A stretch of DNA of 13,687 nucleotides. It comes from Candidatus Cloacimonadota bacterium (GTDB lineage: Bacteria > Cloacimonadota > Cloacimonadia > Cloacimonadales > WRIO01). The translations under genes and the position numbers were made by a program. The notes beneath the pieces were generated by a model that saw only the letters and a list, made by a program, of their open reading frames with translations, made no database searches and had not been told where the DNA came from. This document shows positions 1 to 6,005 of the stretch, in pieces. Each line of letters begins with the position of its first letter. Positions within the stretch are counted from its first letter, which is position 1. Location of the stretch: contig JALNXV010000052.1 of NCBI GenBank assembly GCA_023230175.1, forward strand, positions 1-13,687. The letters are read 5' to 3'.

Positions 1-1
1 A

Positions 2-721
2 TTAGGTTATGATAAAGTTGTTTTACAAAAATATAGCTTAGAAGATAATGCAATAACTCCCTTATGGGATGGTTTAGGTGAAGTTGTATTAGTTGACGAA
101 GCTCATCATGTCCAACCTTCTATTGTGCCAATGTATTCAAGAATTTTAGTTGCTTGTCAAAAATCTCTCTCCGGTTTAGAAAATGTTGAAAGAGATTCTG
201 CAATCAATATGAATATGTTAAATCCTGACGGTGATATTCTTGGGTCACAGGAAGGATATGTCGTTAATAATCATATCAAAGACCAAATTGAACCAATAAT
301 TACCAAAAATAGTAATACCAAGGTTTCTGTTGTATGGAGAGATGGTATTTCTTCCGGTAAAGAACCTATTCACGGTATATATATGCAAAGAGTTGATACT
401 CCAATCTTTACTCCTAACGGAGATACTGTTGAAAATACTCCGACCCTATTTAAATCTCTCGGAAATTATCCTAATCCTTTCAATCCTGAAACTAAGATTG
501 CTTTTAATATGAATTATACTTCTAATGTAAAGATAGATATTTATAATATTAAAGGTCAAAAAGTTAAAACTCTTGTTAATGAATTATTTGAAAAAGGTAA
601 TCATATTGTTTTATGGAATGGCACAAACAATGAAAATACTCCTGTTAGTAGTGGATTGTATTTTTATAAGATTAGCACAGTTGATCATTCTTCTACTCAT
701 AAAATGTTGCTTTTAAAATAG
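2..721 (+). CDS. Secreted protein with C-terminal T9SS type A sorting tail (5' end missing)
   Basis: The reading frame is open from the first bases of the window to the TAG at 719-721, so this is the last 239 residues of a longer protein. An internal ATG at 125 is not the start, because the frame continues upstream without a stop. Two parts are visible. The first is a repeat-like segment containing VVWRDG and, 12 residues on, GIYMQRV, of the kind found in extracellular multi-repeat proteins of FCB bacteria. The second is a tail of about 85 residues beginning YPNPFNP (codons from 467), followed by IDIYNIKGQKVKTL and SSGLYFYKI, the hallmarks of the FlgD-Ig-like / T9SS type A sorting domain. Known for the family: such tails direct export through the outer membrane and surface attachment or release. 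The function of the missing N-terminal part cannot be judged. A strong terminator follows at once. Confidence 0.85.
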   Translation, partial: LGYDKVVLQKYSLEDNAITPLWDGLGEVVLVDEAHHVQPSIVPMYSRILVACQKSLSGLENVERDSAINMNMLNPDGDILGSQEGYVVNNHIKDQIEPIITKNSNTKVSVVWRDGISSGKEPIHGIYMQRVDTPIFTPNGDTVENTPTLFKSLGNYPNPFNPETKIAFNMNYTSNVKIDIYNIKGQKVKTLVNELFEKGNHIVLWNGTNNENTPVSSGLYFYKISTVDHSSTHKMLLLK

Positions 722-740
722 TTAACAATATTATTTTTAT

Positions 741-765
741 GGCGGGTTTATCCCGCCTTTTTTTT
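741..765 (+). terminator. Rho-independent terminator
   Basis: A GGCGGG/CCCGCC stem (741-746 and 752-757) encloses the 5-nt loop TTTAT and is followed directly by eight T residues (758-765). It lies 19 bp after the stop of the T9SS-tail gene and ends that transcript before the next promoter. It is the clearest GC-rich element in an AT-rich region. Confidence 0.93.
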
Positions 766-775
766 ATAAAAAAAC

Positions 776-802
776 TTGACAAGATTGTTTAAGGGTTATA
801 AA
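776..802 (+). promoter_or_regulatory. Probable sigma-70-type promoter for the YhcH/TabA gene
   Basis: A perfect TTGACA (776-781) is followed by TATAAA (797-802) with a short 15-bp spacer; TAAATT at 799-804 would give a 17-bp spacer. It sits just after the terminator and about 20 bp before the ATG, next to an AAGGAG ribosome site (811-816). The leader would therefore be very short. The exact -10 is uncertain. Confidence 0.6.
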
Positions 803-821
803 TTTATCCTAAGGAGTTAAA

Positions 822-1265
822 ATGATTGTTGCTAAATTAGATGCTCTGAAGACTTATTCTTTCTTGGGAGAGAATTTTAGTTATATTGTTGATTTTATCA
901 ATCAAGAGAAATTAACAGATTTATCGGATGGGAAATTTGACCTTAATGATTCAATATTTTACATTGTAAGTAGCTACCAAACAAAGCCTCAAGGTCTTAT
1001 TGAAAATCATCAGAAATATATTGATTTGCAAATTCTATTAGAAGGTAAAGAATTAGTAGGATATAAAGATTTGTTAAATATTAAGTCGGTTAATTATGAT
1101 AACGAAAATGATATAGAATTTTTTGATAGCCCTGATATCTATATCCCATTTTTAACAGATTACTTTATGGTATTTTTTACTAATGATGGGCACGCTCCGG
1201 GCATTAATTTCAAAGAGAGAAGTGAAAAAGTTAGAAAGGTTGTATTTAAGATTCCAGTTCAATAG
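822..1265 (+). CDS. YhcH/YjgK/YiaL (TabA, DUF386) family cupin-like protein
   Basis: The 147-residue length matches the family, whose members are about 150 aa. The conserved signature is present: ENHQKYIDLQ with E61, H63 and D68, then LLEGKE, then FFTNDGHAPG with H124, and a closing KVVFKI strand with K139. In characterised relatives the histidines and acidic residues line a cupin-type metal pocket. E. coli TabA and YiaL-type members are linked to biofilm or toxin-antitoxin phenotypes and to sugar catabolism (anomer or sugar-acid handling), but the exact reaction is unsettled. No signal peptide is seen, so it should be cytoplasmic. AAGGAG lies 5 nt before the ATG. It is the first gene after a terminator and promoter, and the next plus-strand gene starts 39 nt after its stop, so the two are probably co-transcribed. 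Nothing in the neighbourhood identifies a sugar substrate. Confidence 0.88.
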   Translation: MIVAKLDALKTYSFLGENFSYIVDFINQEKLTDLSDGKFDLNDSIFYIVSSYQTKPQGLIENHQKYIDLQILLEGKELVGYKDLLNIKSVNYDNENDIEFFDSPDIYIPFLTDYFMVFFTNDGHAPGINFKERSEKVRKVVFKIPVQ

Positions 1266-1277
1266 CTGTTTTTGGGG

Positions 1278-1300
1278 ACCTTAACCAATTTGTTGGAGGT
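1278..1300 (+). promoter_or_regulatory. Hairpin that could mask the ribosome site of the following gene
   Basis: CCAA (1285-1288) pairs with TTGG (1293-1296) around the loop TTTG. ACCT (1278-1281) can pair with AGGT (1297-1300), leaving TAA as a bulge. Alternatively TTAACC (1281-1286) pairs with GGTTAA (1298-1303). In either fold the GGAGG ribosome site (1295-1299) is in the paired strand. The stem is short, so a regulatory role is inference. Confidence 0.3.
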
Positions 1301-1304
1301 TAAA

Positions 1305-3584
1305 ATGCGAAAAGTTTTATTAACATTTGTTTGTTTGAATTTTTTTGTAATGTTGTTTTCTTTGCCAATTGACAGTATTCAAGATATTCAATTAGAAAAA
1401 GGTATTTGTTATAATGGCTTATATGAAAATGAGTTAGTAAGTTATGAAGATAAACTCATTTCAATCGGTAGGTATCATATTGAAGAATATAATGTAAGAG
1501 GTAACGGTTTCCTTGAGCTTTCTTCTCGGTATTTCTTAAATGATTTTGGTATTTTAATTAATTGTTATTATCCGATAAATTCTTTTGTTAATAATGATAA
1601 GTTATATGTTAGTTTGTTTATTATAAACCCTGAAACCGGTTATCCTTGTAATAAGATCGTAATCTTTGATTTAGCTCAAAATCCGATGTTATTAATTTCT
1701 GAAGAAATATCTCTTCAAGGAGTAAATTTAGCAAACCTTAGGGTAATTGACGATAAGTATATTTTTATCGAAAATGGAGGCTCTAATCGACCATTTAGAA
1801 TGTTTAACAAGGACTTTAGTCAAGAATATGAGATATTAAACAATGATGTATGTGATTATTTTGATGTAAATGATGATTATATTTATTATGTAAAAAAGGT
1901 TAATGCATCGGGAGTATATAACTTGGAGATTGCGAAATTTGAAAACAATAGTTTATCGAAATGTTTTAGTTATCTTGTTGAAAGTGATCGACAGCCCTTA
2001 TTTGTTAAAGTAGAGGGTTCTTATGCATATTTTGTTTTTTTGAAAGGTTTTTATATTTTTTCTATTGAAGATGAGGCTAATCCGACTCTTATTTATGAAA
2101 TTGATAATATAGACCCTTTTTATGTAATTAGTTATGGAATAGTAGATATGGAGATTCAAGGTGATTTTTTACATATATTATCTCGTCAAGCTGATAAATT
2201 AGTTATGGATATCAGTGATCCGGAGGATGTAAATTTTTTATATGTTGAAGATGCTTCTTTGTATAATTGTCTTTATAATAAAGGAATAGTTATAAGAGGA
2301 GATTATTTATATTTTAACGAAGGCAATAAGATAGCATTATATAATTTTGGTCGTTATAGTTATTATAATTTACTGGGATATTTTGGAGAAGGATATAGCA
2401 GATATAGATATTTATTTAATTACAATGATTTATATTTGTTAGCTAAGAATAGCTTGTTACTATTTAACGATGAGATAGATAAAACTTATTTGAATGTAAG
2501 TTCATTATATGATGAGAGTATTACTAAGAATAAGTATGAAATAGCTTTTGGGGATTCATATTATAATAGTTTAAAAGTTTACAATGATACTTTATTGGTT
2601 TATACTGATTCTGAAGAAATGTCTTTGACTATATATCATATAGAAGATGGAATTTTAACGTATAAAAATACAGAATATTTTGATTATGAAGTAGGCATTA
2701 ATAGTAATTGTAATAATTATTTTGTTATTGGTTGTAGGGATCGAGAATCTGTTTTATTCAAGATTAATTCAGAATATGAGTTAGTTTATGTAGGTGATTT
2801 AGTAAGGTCAAGTTATATAGTAAATTCTGCAAAAGCAAGTGAATATTTAGTTTTAAAAAAAGGGAATATAATTGATTTTGTAGAAGAAGATGCTATTGAC
2901 AGAGTAGTTAAAAGAATTGAGTTGGACCCAAATTATTATTATACATATATTAAGGATGACTTATTTATAAGTAGTTATAATCATAATTTGAAATTATATA
3001 AGGTTAATGATAATGGTGATAATGTTTTAATAGATTCACATTCTGCATATAACGGTTATTCAGTTTTTGGTGATATAGTTGTAACGGAAGAAATAGATGA
3101 TTTTGCTAAGATTCAATTAGATTTTTATAAAGTTACTTATCGTGGTTTTACAAAGATTTATGAGATGAATACTAATTTTACTTCAGTAAGTATTTCTTGG
3201 TTTAAGGATGATAATAAATTAGTGATTAGAAGTGAATATGGTACATATCTTTATAATGTACAAAGCTTAGGTTCTGAGTTTGTTGTTGTCCAAGATAAAG
3301 TGATTCCGGCACAGTTAGAAAGTAATGTTTATCCAAATCCGGTTAAATCAACTAATGTAAACATAAGTTTGACAGGTTATAATTATTTAAGTAAAAATAT
3401 CAATGCTGAGATTTCTATTTATAATATTAAAGGTCAATTGATTAAACAAGATAAAGTTAAGGATTTAAATTATATATGGGATAAAAGAGATATGAATCAA
3501 AAAGAAGTTACTTCCGGAGTTTATTTATATAAATTCATTGTAGGAGAAGCGATTACAAGTGGTAAAGTAGTAATAATTAAATAA
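1305..3584 (+). CDS. Exported beta-propeller-like protein with T9SS type A sorting tail
   Basis: I place the start at the ATG at 1305, which has GGAGG 5 nt upstream and begins a good signal peptide (MRK, then LLTFVCLNFFVMLFS). The in-frame TTG at 1272 has no ribosome site and would put 11 polar residues before the signal. The product is 759 aa. The body (about 25-660) is rich in short beta-strand repeats with aromatic and acidic residues. Around residues 245-310, segments such as YIFSIEDEANP and LVMDISDPEDV resemble LVIVD-type repeats, suggesting one or more beta-propellers. The last 84 residues begin YPNPV at 676 and carry SIYNIKGQL and SGVYLYKF, a T9SS type A tail. It is expected at the cell surface or released; ligand and function are unknown. 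It converges on the tatD-like gene with only 7 bp between the stop codons and no obvious terminator. Confidence 0.85.
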   Translation: MRKVLLTFVCLNFFVMLFSLPIDSIQDIQLEKGICYNGLYENELVSYEDKLISIGRYHIEEYNVRGNGFLELSSRYFLNDFGILINCYYPINSFVNNDKLYVSLFIINPETGYPCNKIVIFDLAQNPMLLISEEISLQGVNLANLRVIDDKYIFIENGGSNRPFRMFNKDFSQEYEILNNDVCDYFDVNDDYIYYVKKVNASGVYNLEIAKFENNSLSKCFSYLVESDRQPLFVKVEGSYAYFVFLKGFYIFSIEDEANPTLIYEIDNIDPFYVISYGIVDMEIQGDFLHILSRQADKLVMDISDPEDVNFLYVEDASLYNCLYNKGIVIRGDYLYFNEGNKIALYNFGRYSYYNLLGYFGEGYSRYRYLFNYNDLYLLAKNSLLLFNDEIDKTYLNVSSLYDESITKNKYEIAFGDSYYNSLKVYNDTLLVYTDSEEMSLTIYHIEDGILTYKNTEYFDYEVGINSNCNNYFVIGCRDRESVLFKINSEYELVYVGDLVRSSYIVNSAKASEYLVLKKGNIIDFVEEDAIDRVVKRIELDPNYYYTYIKDDLFISSYNHNLKLYKVNDNGDNVLIDSHSAYNGYSVFGDIVVTEEIDDFAKIQLDFYKVTYRGFTKIYEMNTNFTSVSISWFKDDNKLVIRSEYGTYLYNVQSLGSEFVVVQDKVIPAQLESNVYPNPVKSTNVNISLTGYNYLSKNINAEISIYNIKGQLIKQDKVKDLNYIWDKRDMNQKEVTSGVYLYKFIVGEAITSGKVVIIK

Positions 3585-3591
3585 TAAATAA

Positions 3592-4344
3592 CTAAGGTTT
3601 TAGGAAAAATTGCTCAGCATTTTTAAATGATTGTTCAGCTATAACTTTAGGAGGAATACGTAGTATTTCAGCAATTTTTTGAATTACATAGATAAGGTAT
3701 TCAGGAGAATTTCTTTTACCTCTGTAGGGGATAGGAGTAAGATAAGGGCTATCTGTTTCTATAAAAAACTTATCTTTAGGGATGATTTTAATAACATCAC
3801 TAAGGTTTGAGTTTTTATAGGTTACAACTCCGGTAATGCTTAAATACCAATCTTCATTGAGTATTTTTTCTGCAAAGGTAACATCTCCGCTAAAGCAGTG
3901 AAAAACAACTTTTTTAGGGCTATATTTTTTTAATATATTATAACAATCTTCGTGAGCATCTCGGTCGTGGATAACTATAGGTAAATTAAACTCAATAGCG
4001 AGTTTAACTTGAGCTTCAAATATTTGTTGTTGTAATTCTTTATTATTATACATTCTGTAGTAATCTAGCCCGATTTCTCCGATAGCAACGATATGTTTAT
4101 TGGGAATAAGTTTTCGTAAAAGTGCCTCGTCAAATTCGTGTACAGTGCTTGGATGGTATCCTGCAGTAGCTTTAAACTGAGGGTATTTATTACTTAACTC
4201 AATACCTTTTTGAGTAGTTTTAGCGTCAATCCCAATATTTATGATTCTTTCTACACCTGCTTTGATGCAGTTCTTGATCACTTGTTCTCTATCTTTATTA
4301 TAGTCATCGAAATCAAGGTGTGCGTGTGTTTCAAAGATTCTCAT
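3592..4344 (-). CDS. TatD family metal-dependent hydrolase (DNase/deoxyribonuclease-like)
   Basis: The 250-residue length is typical of TatD/YcfH/YabD proteins, which are TIM-barrel amidohydrolase-fold metalloenzymes. All metal-binding motifs are visible: THAHLD with H7 and H9, GEIGLDYY with E90, IHDRDA with H126, FHCFSG with H149, and ETDSPYLTP with D198. Characterised members are Mg2+-dependent 3'-5' DNases acting in DNA repair or degradation. Some relatives act on D-aminoacyl-tRNA or other substrates, so the exact substrate here is open. No signal peptide is present, so it is cytoplasmic. AAAGGAA (4351-4357) lies 6 nt before the ATG and overlaps the stop codon of the preceding zinc-ribbon gene, 11 nt away, so the two are surely co-transcribed. 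No clear terminator follows before the convergent gene. Confidence 0.95.
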   Translation of the reverse strand: MRIFETHAHLDFDDYNKDREQVIKNCIKAGVERIINIGIDAKTTQKGIELSNKYPQFKATAGYHPSTVHEFDEALLRKLIPNKHIVAIGEIGLDYYRMYNNKELQQQIFEAQVKLAIEFNLPIVIHDRDAHEDCYNILKKYSPKKVVFHCFSGDVTFAEKILNEDWYLSITGVVTYKNSNLSDVIKIIPKDKFFIETDSPYLTPIPYRGKRNSPEYLIYVIQKIAEILRIPPKVIAEQSFKNAEQFFLKP

Positions 4345-4355
4345 ATATTTTTCCT

Positions 4356-5114
4356 TTAATAGTCTTTATTTTTATCATAAAGATTAAAGCTGTTGTGTCT
4401 TTGGTTTAGTTCTTTGAGTGTATTGGCGGTAAAAGGTAGGCTATAAATTAAGCCAAAGCCGAGTGGTATAATTGCTATAAAATTTATAATGCTTAGTATT
4501 ATGACAAGAGAAAATTGTTGCCAACGAGTATATTTTCCGGCTAAGTAAGCTTTATATGCGAGTTTGATGACGGATTCATTATTGTTAACTATAAGAAGAG
4601 GTATAGGTAAAGCTATGGCAAGACCCCATAAAACTAGTACTAATCTGACTAAGTTTAGGATAGGGTCTCCTTGACAGATTATTTTTAAGATAAAAAAATA
4701 TGTTGAGCTTAGAAAAATAAGGAATAAAAATCTTGGATAAAACGAAAAGTTTTTTAAATAATTTTTAAAAGAGTATTTTGTTTCTGAATCGTTATGATTA
4801 AGAGTGAGAAATAATAAAGAGATCGGAATAAAGGCTATGTATATTAGATTGCTAAGGAGATAATTTTGCCAATAGGTTAAAGTTAAATTTAAGTTACTTA
4901 AGAAAGTGATTACAATGATTGGGAGTATAGAAAATAAAAAGATAAAGATACAGATAGATGCTGAGTAATTTTTTGAAGATTTTGTTGTAGTATAGGCAGA
5001 GCTTAAAATATCTTTTAATTTAAATAAGCTTTTGAAAGTTTCTGTTGGCGTACCACATTTAGAGCAATAGATTTCAAGTTTATCTAATTTATTTTTACAG
5101 GATTTGCAATTCAT
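4356..5114 (-). CDS. Zinc-ribbon multi-pass membrane protein of unknown function
   Basis: The start is taken at 5114 because GGAGG (5119-5123) sits 4 nt upstream. An ATG 11 codons earlier (5147) has no ribosome site and lies on the possible -10 element. The product is 252 aa. Its N terminus is a compact zinc ribbon with C3-x2-C6 and C17-x2-C20 (ending CSKCG), the zinc_ribbon/DZR type common in front of bacterial membrane domains. After a polar linker come about five hydrophobic segments, roughly 52-74, 84-105, 126-147, 153-177 and 200-230, then a polar tail ending in several N, D and K residues. I do not recognise the membrane domain. It is upstream of and closely spaced with the TatD-family gene (11 nt), which suggests shared transcription rather than shared function. 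Confidence 0.75.
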   Translation of the reverse strand: MNCKSCKNKLDKLEIYCSKCGTPTETFKSLFKLKDILSSAYTTTKSSKNYSASICIFIFLFSILPIIVITFLSNLNLTLTYWQNYLLSNLIYIAFIPISLLFLTLNHNDSETKYSFKNYLKNFSFYPRFLFLIFLSSTYFFILKIICQGDPILNLVRLVLVLWGLAIALPIPLLIVNNNESVIKLAYKAYLAGKYTRWQQFSLVIILSIINFIAIIPLGFGLIYSLPFTANTLKELNQRHNSFNLYDKNKDY

Positions 5115-5145
5115 TGAGCCTCCATAGATATTATTGATATATTGC

Positions 5146-5174
5146 ATTCAAAAACTATTACTTAAATTTGTCAA
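5146..5174 (-). promoter_or_regulatory. Possible promoter for the zinc-ribbon/TatD operon
   Basis: Read on the minus strand, TTGACA (5174-5169) is followed after 17 bp by TTGAAT (5151-5146), a 4-of-6 match to the -10 consensus. It begins immediately after the T-run of the lipoprotein terminator and about 60 bp before the ATG at 5114. The -35 is perfect and the -10 weak. Confidence 0.45.
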
Positions 5175-5175
5175 T

Positions 5176-5208
5176 AAAAAAAAAGGACTTGATAGAATCA
5201 AGCCCTTT
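5176..5208 (-). terminator. Rho-independent terminator of the lipoprotein gene
   Basis: On the minus strand GGGCTTGAT pairs with ATCAAGTCC (9 pairs, one of them G-U, loop TCT; arms 5205-5197 and 5193-5185), followed by nine T residues (5184-5176). The G-U pair becomes an A-C mismatch on the plus strand and no plus-strand T-run follows, so it works in the minus direction only. It separates the lipoprotein from the zinc-ribbon gene. Confidence 0.9.
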
Positions 5209-5224
5209 AAAGTTTTTAAATGGG

Positions 5225-5770
5225 TTAATTTGAAGTTGCTTTTTCGAGTTCTTCAAAAGCTTGAGATGCTCTAAAACGATTATAAAGGGCTTCTTCTTTT
5301 TTTATTCTATCTACAAGATCTTTGTTTATTGCGTCTTTTGGAATAGCTACTTGCATAAAGGTTTTGTATTTTCCATTTTCTACAATGTAGGTTTTTCTTT
5401 GAGTTATTTGAGCACCTTGAAATTTTGTATTTGCAACCATTTTAGTAACGTTTTCAGTTAATGAAACAACTTCCGGGTTTTCTTCTCCTGATTCAGAGAT
5501 AAAGTTTTTTATCATTGTTTGGACATGGCTTTCGACATAAAGAGCAGCTTCTGACATAGCATTAGCATAGGCTCCACTTTCAGAGGCGTTTTGGCTGACT
5601 TTTTCAGCATTTCCATAAGTAAACACGTAAGTTTCGTTTTCTGTTACCGTTTGGTACCAATCAGGGCTGAATACTTCTTTTGGACCCTTAGGGGCTGAAG
5701 AGCCGCCACAAGCAACTAAAAATAAAGAACTTAATAAAGTAATAATAGTTAAAAGACGTAGAATATTCAT
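5225..5770 (-). CDS. LPP20-like lipoprotein
   Basis: The 181-residue protein begins with a lipoprotein signal, MNILRLLTIITLLSSLF followed by lipobox LVAC with the lipidated cysteine at 21, then a GGSSAPKGP linker. The mature part contains PDWYQTV, a tyrosine/glycine strand (VFTYGNA), an alanine-rich helix (A-x-A-x2-A spacing, about residues 60-80), a helix with VTKMVANTKF, and a strand QRKTYIVENGKYKTFMQVAIP. This layout fits the LPP20 / FlgP-like lipoprotein fold found in Campylobacterota and FCB bacteria, where members act in the outer membrane, sometimes around flagella or envelope integrity. Its role here is unknown. AGGAGG (5775-5780) lies 4 nt before the ATG. It is monocistronic, with its own terminator, and divergent from the peptidoglycan-trimming operon. 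There is no sign of flagellar genes nearby. Confidence 0.8.
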   Translation of the reverse strand: MNILRLLTIITLLSSLFLVACGGSSAPKGPKEVFSPDWYQTVTENETYVFTYGNAEKVSQNASESGAYANAMSEAALYVESHVQTMIKNFISESGEENPEVVSLTENVTKMVANTKFQGAQITQRKTYIVENGKYKTFMQVAIPKDAINKDLVDRIKKEEALYNRFRASQAFEELEKATSN

Positions 5771-5813
5771 AATTCCTCCTATGTTTTTCTTCTACACATT
5801 TATTATTGAATAG

Positions 5814-5840
5814 CTTATATTTTTTAGAAAAATTAGTCAA
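5814..5840 (-). promoter_or_regulatory. Probable promoter of the lipoprotein gene
   Basis: On the minus strand TTGACT (5840-5835) precedes TATAAG (5819-5814) by 15 bp, the same short spacing seen at 776-802. The leader to the ATG at 5770 would be about 35-40 nt. Confidence 0.5.
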
Positions 5841-5941
5841 GGAAAAAATAATTTTTTTCTTTTGAAGTGTATTATTAATATAAAAGGGTATAAGTTGTGA
5901 TGGTAGAAATGATTCTTGATTTTTGATAAGTGTAGTTTTTT

Positions 5942-5957
5942 CTTGACAAAAGTCAAG
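5942..5957. repeat. Perfect inverted repeat on the -35 element (operator candidate)
   Basis: CTTGAC (5942-5947) and GTCAAG (5952-5957) form a perfect 6-bp inverted repeat around AAAA. The left arm contains the TTGACA -35 box of the promoter for the L,D-transpeptidase gene. Because the palindrome carries a -35-like hexamer on both strands, it may be either a regulator site or a coincidence of promoter sequence. No regulator gene is nearby. Confidence 0.4.
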
Positions 5958-5970
5958 CAATATATAGACT
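5943..5970 (+). promoter_or_regulatory. Probable promoter of the peptidoglycan-trimming operon
   Basis: TTGACA (5943-5948) is followed by overlapping -10 candidates: TATAGA (5963-5968, 14-bp spacer) or TAGACT (5965-5970, 16-bp spacer). The start codon is about 35 bp further. The -35 lies in an inverted repeat. The -10 assignment is uncertain. Confidence 0.5.
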
Positions 5971-6005
5971 TTATTTTTATTAATATAAGAGGTGTCTTAG
6001 TATAT

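Noticed and set aside
125..127. ATG at 125 as the real start of the first gene
   Set aside because: The frame is open back to the window start with similar codon use, and no signal peptide follows this ATG, so it is internal to a truncated gene.
330..512. Plus-strand overlapping frame in the first gene, and a similar one at 5261-5461 opposite the lipoprotein
   Set aside because: Low-complexity L/I- or F-rich translations out of frame with genes that carry recognisable domains.
1272..1304. TTG start at 1272 for the 759-aa secreted protein
   Set aside because: No ribosome site precedes it, whereas GGAGG lies 5 nt before the ATG at 1305, which begins the signal peptide.
5115..5147. ATG at 5147 as start of the zinc-ribbon protein
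   Set aside because: There is no ribosome site upstream and it overlaps the possible -10 element. GGAGG lies just before the ATG at 5114, which starts MNCKSC.
5688..5960. A 90-codon minus-strand open frame upstream of and overlapping the lipoprotein start
   Set aside because: It runs through the lipoprotein promoter and the palindrome, is low in complexity and ends inside the lipoprotein gene in another frame. The lipoprotein has a clear ribosome site and lipobox.
5916..6005. Longer N terminus for the L,D-transpeptidase-like gene from the ATG at 5916
   Set aside because: It would put 30 residues before the signal peptide and code through the TTGACA promoter region. The ATG at 6006 begins exactly at the signal sequence.
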